Notes under the pieces: generated by a model
What the model was told of the DNA's origin: nothing
Seen by the model: only the letters and a program-made list of their open reading frames with translations
Databases searched by the model: none
Assembly (NCBI GenBank): GCA_964534565.1
Contig: CAZHON010000002.1
Coordinates: 234,482 to 298,481, forward strand
DNA from: CAZHON01 sp964534565
GTDB lineage: Bacteria > Patescibacteriota > Gracilibacteria > Peribacterales > Peribacteraceae
DNA: 64,000 nt
Reading direction: 5' to 3'
Position numbers and translations under genes: made by a program
Part shown: in pieces, positions 34,509-40,907 of the stretch
How the letters are laid out: the number at the start of each line of letters is the position of its first letter
Numbering within the stretch: position 1 is the stretch's first letter

Positions 34509-35726
34509 ATGTCATCCCCCCTCCAAATCCGCGCCAGCTTCCCGTCTTTGCGCCGTTCCATCAACGGAAAGGCACTGACATACCTCGACAGCGCGGCAAC
34601 GACGCAGGAGGTGGTGAACGCAACGGAAGCCATGCGGGGCTTTTCGGACTCCGCTCGCGGCAACGTGCACCGTGGTATGCATATCCTCGCCGAGGAGTCG
34701 ACCGATGCGTACGAAGGTGCTCGCGAAACAGTGCGAACATTCATCCACGCCGCACATGCCGATGAAATTATTTTCACCAAAGGAACGACCGAGAGCATCA
34801 ACTTGGTCGCACGTTCTCTGGATGGGTTTTTGAAAGAAGGAGATGTCATCGCACTCTCCATTCTGGAACATCACAGCAACATCGTTCCGTGGCAACAGCT
34901 GTCCGAGAGAACCGGCGCCACAATCATCTGGATCGACATCAATGAAGACGGCACCTTGAACGAGGAGTCATTGCAAAAAGCGTTGACGGCGCAGCGACTG
35001 AAATTTGTTGCGATCACGGGGCTGAGCAACGTGCTTGGCATTCGGCCAGACCTGAAACGTATCGTTACGGTAGCACATGCAAAAAGTGCATGGGTGCTCA
35101 TCGACGCCGCTCAATTGGTCGCACACGATTCCATCAATGTACAAACAATCGATTGTGATTTTTTGGCTTTCTCAGGCCACAAGATCTATGGCCCAACCGG
35201 AATCGGCGTCCTCTATGGCAAGAGAAAAATCTTGAAACAACTTCCACCGTTTTTGGGAGGAGGAAACATGATCACCGAAGTCACGACCGAAGGTTTCACT
35301 GCCACGGAAGCACCCGCGCGATTCGAAGCCGGCACTCCTCCCATTGCACAGGCGATCGGGTTGGCTGCTGCCATCGAGTGGTTGCAATCCATTCCTCTCA
35401 ACGATCGTCGAGCGCATGAACAGGCTCTGCTGACACATGCACGAACGGTCCTTGAAACAATTTCGGGACTTTCCATTCTCTGCCCCTCCCCCGATGCGGA
35501 AGGAGTGGTGAGTTTTGTGATCGACGGCATTCATCCGCATGACCTCACAAGCATTCTCGGACAGGAAGGAATTTGTCTGCGCGCGGGTCACCACTGCACA
35601 CAACCTCTCCATCGTCGTCTCGGCATTGTCGCTTCCACTCGTTTGTCAGTCGCTCTCTACAACACGACCGAAGAGATTGATCATCTGCCCGATGCCATTA
35701 CTCGCGCCATTCAAAAACTCCGCTGA
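34509..35726 (+). CDS. sufS: Cysteine desulfurase, SufS group
   Basis: 405 residues, a PLP enzyme that takes sulfur from cysteine as a persulfide for Fe-S cluster building. LDSAATTQEVV near the N-terminus, LEHHSNIVPWQ, IDAAQLVAH (PLP Asp), FSGHKIYGPTGIG (Schiff-base Lys) and LRAGHHCTQPLH (catalytic Cys) match class II SufS/CsdA. The next gene, 5 bases on, is its partner scaffold/transferase sufU. SufB, SufC and SufD are not in the window. Confidence 0.95.
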   Translation: MSSPLQIRASFPSLRRSINGKALTYLDSAATTQEVVNATEAMRGFSDSARGNVHRGMHILAEESTDAYEGARETVRTFIHAAHADEIIFTKGTTESINLVARSLDGFLKEGDVIALSILEHHSNIVPWQQLSERTGATIIWIDINEDGTLNEESLQKALTAQRLKFVAITGLSNVLGIRPDLKRIVTVAHAKSAWVLIDAAQLVAHDSINVQTIDCDFLAFSGHKIYGPTGIGVLYGKRKILKQLPPFLGGGNMITEVTTEGFTATEAPARFEAGTPPIAQAIGLAAAIEWLQSIPLNDRRAHEQALLTHARTVLETISGLSILCPSPDAEGVVSFVIDGIHPHDLTSILGQEGICLRAGHHCTQPLHRRLGIVASTRLSVALYNTTEEIDHLPDAITRAIQKLR

Positions 35727-35731
35727 TTCCC

Positions 35732-36151
35732 ATGGATCTCTACGCAGAAAACATCCTCGACCACTTCAAACACCCTCGCGGAAAAACCGCTGTGGCAAGC
35801 CCTTCGATTGAACACGAGGAAATCAATCGATCCTGTGGGGACAAGATTGCGATCCAAATGACCGTCGATGGAGACCGCATTTCTCAACTAGGGTGGAGCG
35901 GTGAAGGATGTGCCATCAGCCAGGCAGCCATGTCTCTCCTTACAGAAGAACTTGCGGGGAAACACCTCAGCGACATCGACGCGATGACTCCTGCAAGCAT
36001 GCGCGAGCTTTTGGGGGTTACCGTTTCCACCCGTCGCCTGCAATGCGCCATGTTGGCTCTCCATGCGCTCAAGAACCTTGTCCGCCTGCACAGAGGACAA
36101 TCGGTCCAAGGCTTTGCAGAAACAGTGGCGGAAGCCGAACGCACAACGTAG
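35732..36151 (+). CDS. sufU: Sulfur-transfer/scaffold protein SufU
   Basis: 139 residues. Accepts sulfur from SufS. Three conserved Cys are present in the expected order: NRSCGDKI, GEGCAISQAAMS and RRLQCAMLALHAL, with the Asp after the first Cys completing the zinc/cluster site. The ~20-residue insertion between second and third Cys favours SufU over IscU. Co-transcribed with sufS. Its TAG stop begins a TAGACT hexamer that could be the -10 of the tRNA gene. Confidence 0.92.
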   Translation: MDLYAENILDHFKHPRGKTAVASPSIEHEEINRSCGDKIAIQMTVDGDRISQLGWSGEGCAISQAAMSLLTEELAGKHLSDIDAMTPASMRELLGVTVSTRRLQCAMLALHALKNLVRLHRGQSVQGFAETVAEAERTT

Positions 36152-36172
36152 ACTCCCCGCCTAGTTACCCAA

Positions 36173-36247
36173 GCCGTCGTAGCTCAGGGGTAGAGCACGT
36201 CCATGGTAAGGACGGGGTCACGGGTTCAATTCCCGTCGACGGCTCCA
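36173..36247 (+). tRNA. tRNA-Thr (GGT)
   Basis: 75 nt with CCA encoded. Acceptor GCCGTCG pairs with CGACGGC, D stem GCTC/GAGC, anticodon stem CGTCC/GGACG with loop ATGGTAA (anticodon GGT), 5-base variable loop, T stem ACGGG/CCCGT with loop TTCAATT. A run of five T directly follows the CCA. Possible -10 box TAGACT at 36149-36154. Confidence 0.96.
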
Positions 36248-36256
36248 TTTTTCTGA

Positions 36257-36262
36257 TAGCAT
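36257..36262 (+). promoter_or_regulatory. -10 box TAGCAT, leaderless promoter of the 36269 gene
   Basis: TAGCAT ends 6 bases before ATG 36269. The -35 position would fall inside the tRNA T arm, so this is a -10-only promoter. Confidence 0.58.
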
Positions 36263-36268
36263 TCGCAT

Positions 36269-36937
36269 ATGTCTCTCGTCGACACACTCGGCATCACGCG
36301 CAAGATCACGCGACCGCGTTTGGAAAAGTTTTTGAAGCAGTACGCATCGGACAAAAAGACTCTCGATATCGGCAGCGGCAACAAGCCGTACATCAAGATG
36401 TTTCCAAACTGTTTCACAGTCGACGTCGCCGAACGCCCAGGCGTGCCGCTCAATTTCATTGCAGATGCCCATGACCTTTCTGTTATTCCATCGCAGTCAT
36501 TCGATATCGTTTTGTGTACCGAAGTCTTGGAACACCTGCACTCTCCTCACAAAGCGATTGCGGAATTCAAACGCATTCTCAAGCCAGGAGGACTGCTGAT
36601 CCTCACGACACGATTCGTCTATCCGCTCCACGAAACGCCGATCGATTACTATCGCTACACGAAATACGGACTCAAATTCCTGTTGCAAGAATTCGACATC
36701 ATCGAACTTCGAGAAGAAACGAACACGATTGAAACGCTGGCAGTGTTGTTCCAGCGCCTTGGGTTCCAGTGCACCACGCTCTACGCAAAACCTCTCAAGT
36801 TGTTCTGGTTCCTGCTCGCCAAGTTCACGATGCTGTTTAAGAATGTACTGACGCATGAGTACGGTGACATTCATCACAGCAACCTCGAACCGAATATTCT
36901 TTCCTCGGGCTACTACGTCGCTGCCCGCGTGAAGTAA
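36269..36937 (+). CDS. Class I SAM-dependent methyltransferase
   Basis: 222 residues. TLDIGSGNKPYIKMF (motif I), FTVDVAERPGVPLNFIADAHD (motif II acidic end) and FDIVLCTEVLEHLHSP with ILKPGGLLILTT complete the Methyltransf_11 pattern. YYRYTKYGLKFLL resembles glycan-locus methyltransferases like the one at 21641. Single gene with a leaderless promoter; substrate unknown. Confidence 0.85.
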   Translation: MSLVDTLGITRKITRPRLEKFLKQYASDKKTLDIGSGNKPYIKMFPNCFTVDVAERPGVPLNFIADAHDLSVIPSQSFDIVLCTEVLEHLHSPHKAIAEFKRILKPGGLLILTTRFVYPLHETPIDYYRYTKYGLKFLLQEFDIIELREETNTIETLAVLFQRLGFQCTTLYAKPLKLFWFLLAKFTMLFKNVLTHEYGDIHHSNLEPNILSSGYYVAARVK

Positions 36938-36943
36938 CAGGCA

Positions 36944-38551
36944 TTATCTCGTCTCCAATTCTGGAATCTTTCCTGCGTAATGTGAATCCATCTGCAGGAG
37001 ATTTTGATACGTCTGCAGAGCGCCAGCGCGGTCTCCTCCCTTGAGCTGCGTACGTGCCAATTGCAGCATGGAAGGCGCGTACCCCGGGTGCGCTTTTAGC
37101 ACCGCCTCGTACTGCGTTCGTGCCTCCTGATAATTCCCACGAACGTAGTAAATACCCGCGAGATTGTGCGCAGCCTGTAGGTGTGTCGGTTCCAGTTCGA
37201 GTGCTTTCTTTAAGTCACGCTCCGCTCCATCCAAATTGCTGAGCCTGCCTTCGATTGCTCCCAAGTTTGCGTAGCCATCGCTGTACTTCGGATTCCCATC
37301 GACCGCTTGGCCTGCAAGCGCCAATGCCTCGGTCAAATTCCCTTCCTGCAAGCGAAGGAATGCGATGTTGTTGAGTGCGATCGGTTGGCCGGGATATTGA
37401 TTGAGCACATCGGTAAAGAGTGCCTCTGTCGAGCTCCATACTTCTACGCGCCGAATGCTCTGGCCTACGAAGAAGACAAGGACCGCACAAGCCACTGCCG
37501 CGAGCGCATGACGCCCCCGTCTCTCTGTCCACGCAAGACCGAACGCAAGGACCGTCACCACACATCCAAAGAGCGGGAGGTACAGATACCGATCGGCAGT
37601 CATCGTCACGATGTTTGTTTTTTGATAGGCAAGCAAGCTGGGAAGAAATGTCAGTGCCGCCCAGACGAGACCAAACGCTGCGAGCTTGTTTCGTCGCATG
37701 AACCACGGAATATCGAGAAGAAGAACAAGGACGACAAAGAGGGAGGGCAGCGTACTCGATGAAACAATCGAGAGATCTGTCGGAGCAGGGTAAATCGCCG
37801 AAAGAGGTAGAGGGAACAGGATGTGCCTGAAGGCGAAGAACGTCGTCTGAAGAGACAATGCAGCAAATTGAGATGTCGTGATCAATGAAAATGTTTCCCG
37901 TTTTCCGAGCAATGCAATCACCACAAAGATAACCGTCAGTGACGCGAGCACCCACAAATTTTTCCAATACTTGGAATGCATTCTCTCCCCTCTCATCCAA
38001 TCAAAACAGAGAAGGATCGGGAAAAGCATGACCGCAGTGACTTTTGATAGAAGAGCGCAGAAAAAAGAAATTGTGGATGTGCGACTCTCTTCTGCGATCC
38101 AAAAAAGGAACGAGAGGAAAACGAAGAACGCACACAGCAATTCTTTGCGCGCACTGACCCACGCCACAGGTTCTACAACAATGGGATGCACGGCAAACAG
38201 CAGTGCACCGAGCAACGCCGCACCGCGATGATCGAGCAATCGGCGAAGAATGAAGAGCACAAGAACCGCATTCCCAATGTGCAGAATCAAATTCACGGCA
38301 TGGAATGCAGGCTCCCAAAATCCGAAGAAGAGATGTGTGAGTTGGAAACTGAGGAATGTGAGAGGGATATAGAGTTCCGGATCATAACTCCAAAAAATCT
38401 TCGGAGAGAAATTCGCAACAAGCGGGTTTTCTGTAATGAGTTGGGGGTCATCCCATCGAACGAATGGAAAGGAGAGGACCATGGAAAACACAACCGCCGT
38501 GATCGCGACCACGCAGAGGATGTCCCACCATTGATGCACCCGATGCAGCAT
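36944..38551 (-). CDS. TMTC-like membrane protein with C-terminal TPRs (paralogue 1)
   Basis: 535 residues: about ten membrane helices (residues ~10-385), then at least three or four tetratricopeptide repeats to the end. The first loop has FPFVRWDDPQLITENPLV, the DD motif of TMTC-type O-mannosyltransferase-like GT-C proteins, and HIGNAVLVLFILRRLL and HPIVVEPVAWVSARKELL follow, which are well conserved in this group. Probably transfers a lipid-linked sugar to proteins, with the TPRs outside the membrane binding substrate. ATG 38551 overlaps the upstream TAA (TAATG). A second copy lies at 46122-48026. Confidence 0.82.
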   Translation of the reverse strand: MLHRVHQWWDILCVVAITAVVFSMVLSFPFVRWDDPQLITENPLVANFSPKIFWSYDPELYIPLTFLSFQLTHLFFGFWEPAFHAVNLILHIGNAVLVLFILRRLLDHRGAALLGALLFAVHPIVVEPVAWVSARKELLCAFFVFLSFLFWIAEESRTSTISFFCALLSKVTAVMLFPILLCFDWMRGERMHSKYWKNLWVLASLTVIFVVIALLGKRETFSLITTSQFAALSLQTTFFAFRHILFPLPLSAIYPAPTDLSIVSSSTLPSLFVVLVLLLDIPWFMRRNKLAAFGLVWAALTFLPSLLAYQKTNIVTMTADRYLYLPLFGCVVTVLAFGLAWTERRGRHALAAVACAVLVFFVGQSIRRVEVWSSTEALFTDVLNQYPGQPIALNNIAFLRLQEGNLTEALALAGQAVDGNPKYSDGYANLGAIEGRLSNLDGAERDLKKALELEPTHLQAAHNLAGIYYVRGNYQEARTQYEAVLKAHPGYAPSMLQLARTQLKGGDRAGALQTYQNLLQMDSHYAGKIPELETR

Positions 38552-39222
38552 TAGGGAAGGAGGAAGGAGAATGCGATCACCGTCCAAGAAACGATCGTCT
38601 CAACCCATGCCGAGAGAATGTGCACATTGAGAAAGCTTTCTGCGAGCAGCAAGCAGAGCAGAATGATCGGTCCACGCTGCCCCCAGGTCAGCCATGTTTC
38701 TTCGTAACGAATCGGAATCCACATGCGAACGATATTCGATCCGTCGAGCGGAGGAATGGGCAGCAAGTTGAATGCCATGAGACTGAGGTTCACGAACAAA
38801 CTCGAAAGGCAGAGTGCCTGCAAGAAACGCGCGCCGAGGGATCCGCCCGTACCCATCCCCGAAAGCAGGTCCCCGAAGGAGAGAGGGTGATCACCAAACA
38901 GCAAACTGAGTGCGGCAAACGACACAAACGCGATGACCAAATTCACGAACGGACCTGCGACGGCCACAAGTGCATAGTCCCGTTTCGGGTGCCGTAGATT
39001 CATCGGGTTCACCGGCACGGGCTTGGCCCAACCAAATCCCACAGTCACGAACATTAGGGCACCAAGGAGGTCGACGTGCGCAAGAGGATTGATCGTCAGT
39101 CGTCCCATTAACCTTGGTGTGTCATCACCCAATTTGTCTGCGGTGTAGGCGTGTGCCCACTCGTGAATCGAAATCGCAATGAGGACACTGATGATGTAGA
39201 CGGGATTGAAGAAGGTGGACAT
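38551..39222 (-). CDS. Site-2-protease-like M50 metalloprotease
   Basis: 223 residues, about five or six helices. ISIHEWAHAYTADKLGD supplies the zinc motif HExxH and NLLPIPPLDGSNIV the second zinc-site motif (NxxPxxxLDG). No PDZ or CBS domain, so it is the small bacterial group related to YwhC/SpoIVFB-like peptidases that cut membrane-embedded substrates. ATG 39222 is chosen because TATTCT ends 7 bases before it; the frame extends upstream to 39264. The TMTC-like gene follows in a TAATG overlap. Confidence 0.9.
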   Translation of the reverse strand: MSTFFNPVYIISVLIAISIHEWAHAYTADKLGDDTPRLMGRLTINPLAHVDLLGALMFVTVGFGWAKPVPVNPMNLRHPKRDYALVAVAGPFVNLVIAFVSFAALSLLFGDHPLSFGDLLSGMGTGGSLGARFLQALCLSSLFVNLSLMAFNLLPIPPLDGSNIVRMWIPIRYEETWLTWGQRGPIILLCLLLAESFLNVHILSAWVETIVSWTVIAFSFLLP

Positions 39223-39229
39223 CAAAAAA

Positions 39230-39235
39230 AGAATA
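39230..39235 (-). promoter_or_regulatory. -10 box TATTCT, leaderless promoter of the M50 gene
   Basis: TATTCT on the minus strand ends 7 bases before ATG 39222, with a T-rich spacer. Confidence 0.5.
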
Positions 39236-39270
39236 CAGCATTCATCACTCATGTCCGAGGTCATTCAATG

Positions 39271-39301
39271 TCCATTCTTTGTCCGTGCAACAAAGAATGG
39301 A
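39271..39301. repeat. Perfect inverted repeat, 12-bp arms, 7-base loop
   Basis: Arms 39271-39282 (TCCATTCTTTGT) and 39290-39301 (ACAAAGAATGGA). With the similar hairpin at 39568-39598 it brackets a ~266-base stretch in which I see no convincing gene. Confidence 0.75.
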
Positions 39302-39567
39302 CCAAGAAAATGCGGGCGCCGCAATCGCCACACTCCACCTGCCCGCCCACTGTTCCGCGGTGCGGCGCCGGATCTCACTACTTCCTTCGAGTTTCCAGTG
39401 AAGGCTTCTTTGCAAAGGAGTGTGTACCGCCGCCACGGGGGGTGTGAGGGGCAGCCCCGACGAGCGATAGCGAGCGCGGCGAGTGTTTTGTGTGCGAATC
39501 CTTGGAGCACCAAAACACGAGACCCGGGGCGATGCGGAGGAGTGATTGGCGGCGGAGCGTTTCTTTC
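39302..39567. other. Intergenic segment between two hairpins, no gene supported
   Basis: Open frames exist in several phases but none has family-like sequence, a promoter or a sensible start; the translated products are Arg/Pro-rich, as expected from GC-rich noncoding DNA. It includes a CGAGCGATAGCGAGCGCGGCGAG tract (39458-39480) of near-repeats. Could be a degenerate mobile cassette or an RNA region. Confidence 0.5.
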
Positions 39568-39598
39568 GTTCTTTCTTGTCGCCCTGACAAGAAAGAAC
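39568..39598. repeat. Perfect inverted repeat, 13-bp arms, 5-base loop
   Basis: Arms 39568-39580 (GTTCTTTCTTGTC) and 39586-39598 (GACAAGAAAGAAC), loop GCCCT. Sequence style (TTCTTT ... GTC / GAC or AAC ... AAAGAA) echoes the hairpin at 39271-39301. Confidence 0.78.
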
Positions 39599-39632
39599 AT
39601 TCGAATCTATGACTAAAAAGAGGGAAATCCTG

Positions 39633-39661
39633 TTGACCATCCCTTCTTCTTTCTTTACTCT
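39633..39661 (+). promoter_or_regulatory. Promoter of rpmB: TTGACC-17-TACTCT
   Basis: -35 TTGACC (39633-39638), 17-bp spacer, -10 TACTCT (39656-39661), ending 10 bases before the rpmB ATG. One of the two-element promoters in the window. Confidence 0.65.
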
Positions 39662-39671
39662 CCCAGCCTCC

Positions 39672-39881
39672 ATGCCACGCACCTGCGTCAAAACCGGCAA
39701 ACGAACCTCTTTCGGGAACACCCGAAGCCACAGTAACAGGCATACACGCCGAAACTGGAAGGCTAATATCCAAAACAAGCGCGTTTTGGACCCTCAAACA
39801 GGCACATACGTCCGCATCAAGGTTGCAGCAAGCTACCTGCGCACATTGAGCAAGCGCCTCCAGGCTGGAAAGACAGCGTAA
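39672..39881 (+). CDS. rpmB: Ribosomal protein bL28
   Basis: 69 residues, large-subunit protein. MPRTCVKTGKRTSFGNTRSH followed by NRHTRRNWKANIQNKRVLD is the L28 core; note Thr-Gly-Lys-Arg and Gly-Asn in their usual places. The frame extends 21 codons upstream, but ATG 39672 is the family start and lies 10 bases from the -10 box. The stop abuts the stop of the convergent GGQ-protein gene with no spacer. Confidence 0.95.
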   Translation: MPRTCVKTGKRTSFGNTRSHSNRHTRRNWKANIQNKRVLDPQTGTYVRIKVAASYLRTLSKRLQAGKTA

Positions 39882-40280
39882 TTAGACGATTGGTTTGCGC
39901 GAATCCTTAATTTCAGCGTGGTGGTGTTTTTCTTGGAGCATCTTCTCTTTTGCTTTGCGGCTGCGTCGGGCTTTCTGCTTCTTACGCTTGTAGGCCGCTT
40001 TCATCAGCTTCGATTCCTTGCCCCGCTGTACGACCTCAATCTTTAAAAGGAGCAGTTTCATCGCCTCTCTGCGATTCAAAGCCTGGGAACGGTGGGCATC
40101 TCCTCGAACCGTAATGCCGGTCGGGACGTGCAATAACATGACCGCCGAGCTCGTTTTATTGATTTTTTGGCCTCCTTTGCCGCTTCCACGGACAAAACTC
40201 TCCTGCACATCCTCAGGCTTCACATTCAATTCCCGAGCAAGCCGCTCAAGCGACGTCGACATGTTGGCTGGGAACGGCAT
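39882..40280 (-). CDS. GGQ-domain release-factor-like protein (ArfB/ICT1-type candidate)
   Basis: 132 residues, only the peptidyl-hydrolase domain of class I release factors: VRGSGKGGQKINKTSSAVML holds GGQ and its helix. No codon-recognition domain. The tail is strongly basic (YKRKKQKARRSRKAKEKMLQ), as in ArfB, where it enters the empty mRNA channel of stalled ribosomes. Rescue of stalled ribosomes is the likely role; a PrfH-like role is the alternative. ATG 40280 is supported by TATTCT 7 bases upstream. Confidence 0.85.
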   Translation of the reverse strand: MPFPANMSTSLERLARELNVKPEDVQESFVRGSGKGGQKINKTSSAVMLLHVPTGITVRGDAHRSQALNRREAMKLLLLKIEVVQRGKESKLMKAAYKRKKQKARRSRKAKEKMLQEKHHHAEIKDSRKPIV

Positions 40281-40287
40281 TGGAATG

Positions 40288-40293
40288 AGAATA
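40288..40293 (-). promoter_or_regulatory. -10 box TATTCT, leaderless promoter of the GGQ-protein gene
   Basis: TATTCT on the minus strand ends 7 bases before ATG 40280. Confidence 0.52.
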
Positions 40294-40299
40294 GCACAG

Positions 40300-40330
40300 A
40301 AAAACCCTATCGTAGGTTCTTCCTACGATA
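40300..40330 (-). terminator. Intrinsic terminator of tRNA-Ser
   Basis: Directly after the tRNA on the minus strand: perfect 9-bp stem TATCGTAGG/CCTACGATA with a 5-base loop (40308-40330), then GGG and a run of T. Confidence 0.8.
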
Positions 40331-40332
40331 AG

Positions 40333-40422
40333 TGGCGGAGAGGGGGAGATTCGAACTCCCGAGACCCTTTCAGGTCTACACGCTTTCCAAGCGTGCGCAC
40401 TAGGCCACTATGCGACCTCTCC
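40333..40422 (-). tRNA. tRNA-Ser (GGA)
   Basis: 90 nt with CCA encoded. Acceptor GGAGAGG pairs with CCTCTCC, discriminator G; anticodon stem CACGC/GCGTG with loop TTGGAAA (anticodon GGA); a long variable arm (GACC...GGTC), the class II hallmark of serine tRNAs; T stem GGGAG/CTCCC with loop TTCGAAT. Confidence 0.96.
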
Positions 40423-40433
40423 AGAGCTGGGGC

Positions 40434-40439
40434 AGTGTA
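40434..40439 (-). promoter_or_regulatory. -10 box TACACT upstream of tRNA-Ser
   Basis: TACACT on the minus strand ends 11 bases before the tRNA 5' end, allowing a transcription start a few bases upstream of the mature end. Confidence 0.5.
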
Positions 40440-40465
40440 CGAAACGTTTGGCATACAAACAATCG

Positions 40466-40493
40466 AAAAAAGCGCCCTATTTTCATAAGGCGC
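40466..40493 (-). terminator. Probable terminator of the 40789 gene
   Basis: On the minus strand: GCGCC, 12-base loop, GGCGC, then six T. The stem is only 5 bp of pure G/C pairs. Confidence 0.55.
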
Positions 40494-40510
40494 CCTTTGG
40501 TTTCTATCGA

Positions 40511-40789
40511 TTACTTCTTTGCTGGCAAAGCGCAATCACAACCGCAACAAGCCTTGCACTGCTTGTGGAGCAATGTGAGGGAGAGTGCGAATGCAATGAG
40601 GGACAAGGACTGGTTTCCGTTTCCAAAACCTGCGTTACCGGAGAACAAGTACACCAATGCGTGTGCCTTGTAGACGCCAATTGCTGCAGCGAGTGCAACG
40701 AGTCCAAGCAAAACAGCCGTCACGATGTTCCACGTTTTGCAGGTGGTACAACCGGCGGTCTTCGAAGACTTCTTACCGAAGAGAGACAT
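40511..40789 (-). CDS. Small Cys-rich two-helix membrane protein, unknown
   Basis: 92 residues. Two hydrophobic helices (residues ~20-40 and ~58-75). A CTTC motif lies just before the first helix and CKACCGCDC just after the second, so seven Cys fall on the same side of the membrane and could bind a metal or cluster. I know no family for it. ATG 40789 is favoured over the longer frame: the only -10 box (TATCAT, 40823-40828) lies inside the extension and would give a ~30-base pyrimidine-rich leader. Confidence 0.65.
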   Translation of the reverse strand: MSLFGKKSSKTAGCTTCKTWNIVTAVLLGLVALAAAIGVYKAHALVYLFSGNAGFGNGNQSLSLIAFALSLTLLHKQCKACCGCDCALPAKK

Positions 40790-40822
40790 AGAAAAAGAGG
40801 GAAAAAGGAAAGAACGTACCCA

Positions 40823-40828
40823 ATGATA
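40823..40828 (-). promoter_or_regulatory. -10 box TATCAT upstream of the 40789 gene
   Basis: TATCAT on the minus strand lies 33 bases before ATG 40789; the leader between is rich in C and T and has no Shine-Dalgarno sequence. Confidence 0.4.
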
Positions 40829-40895
40829 GCGCATGAGCGAAGAGAAATCGAGAACGGCCCCGCTCCTTCACCTGGAAGCTCGGGCCCAAACGCTC

Positions 40896-40901
40896 TAAGC
40901 T
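40896..40901 (+). promoter_or_regulatory. -10 box TAAGCT, leaderless promoter of pheT
   Basis: TAAGCT ends 6 bases before ATG 40908. Shows that an essential housekeeping gene also uses the leaderless layout. Confidence 0.57.
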
Positions 40902-40907
40902 GGCGGC

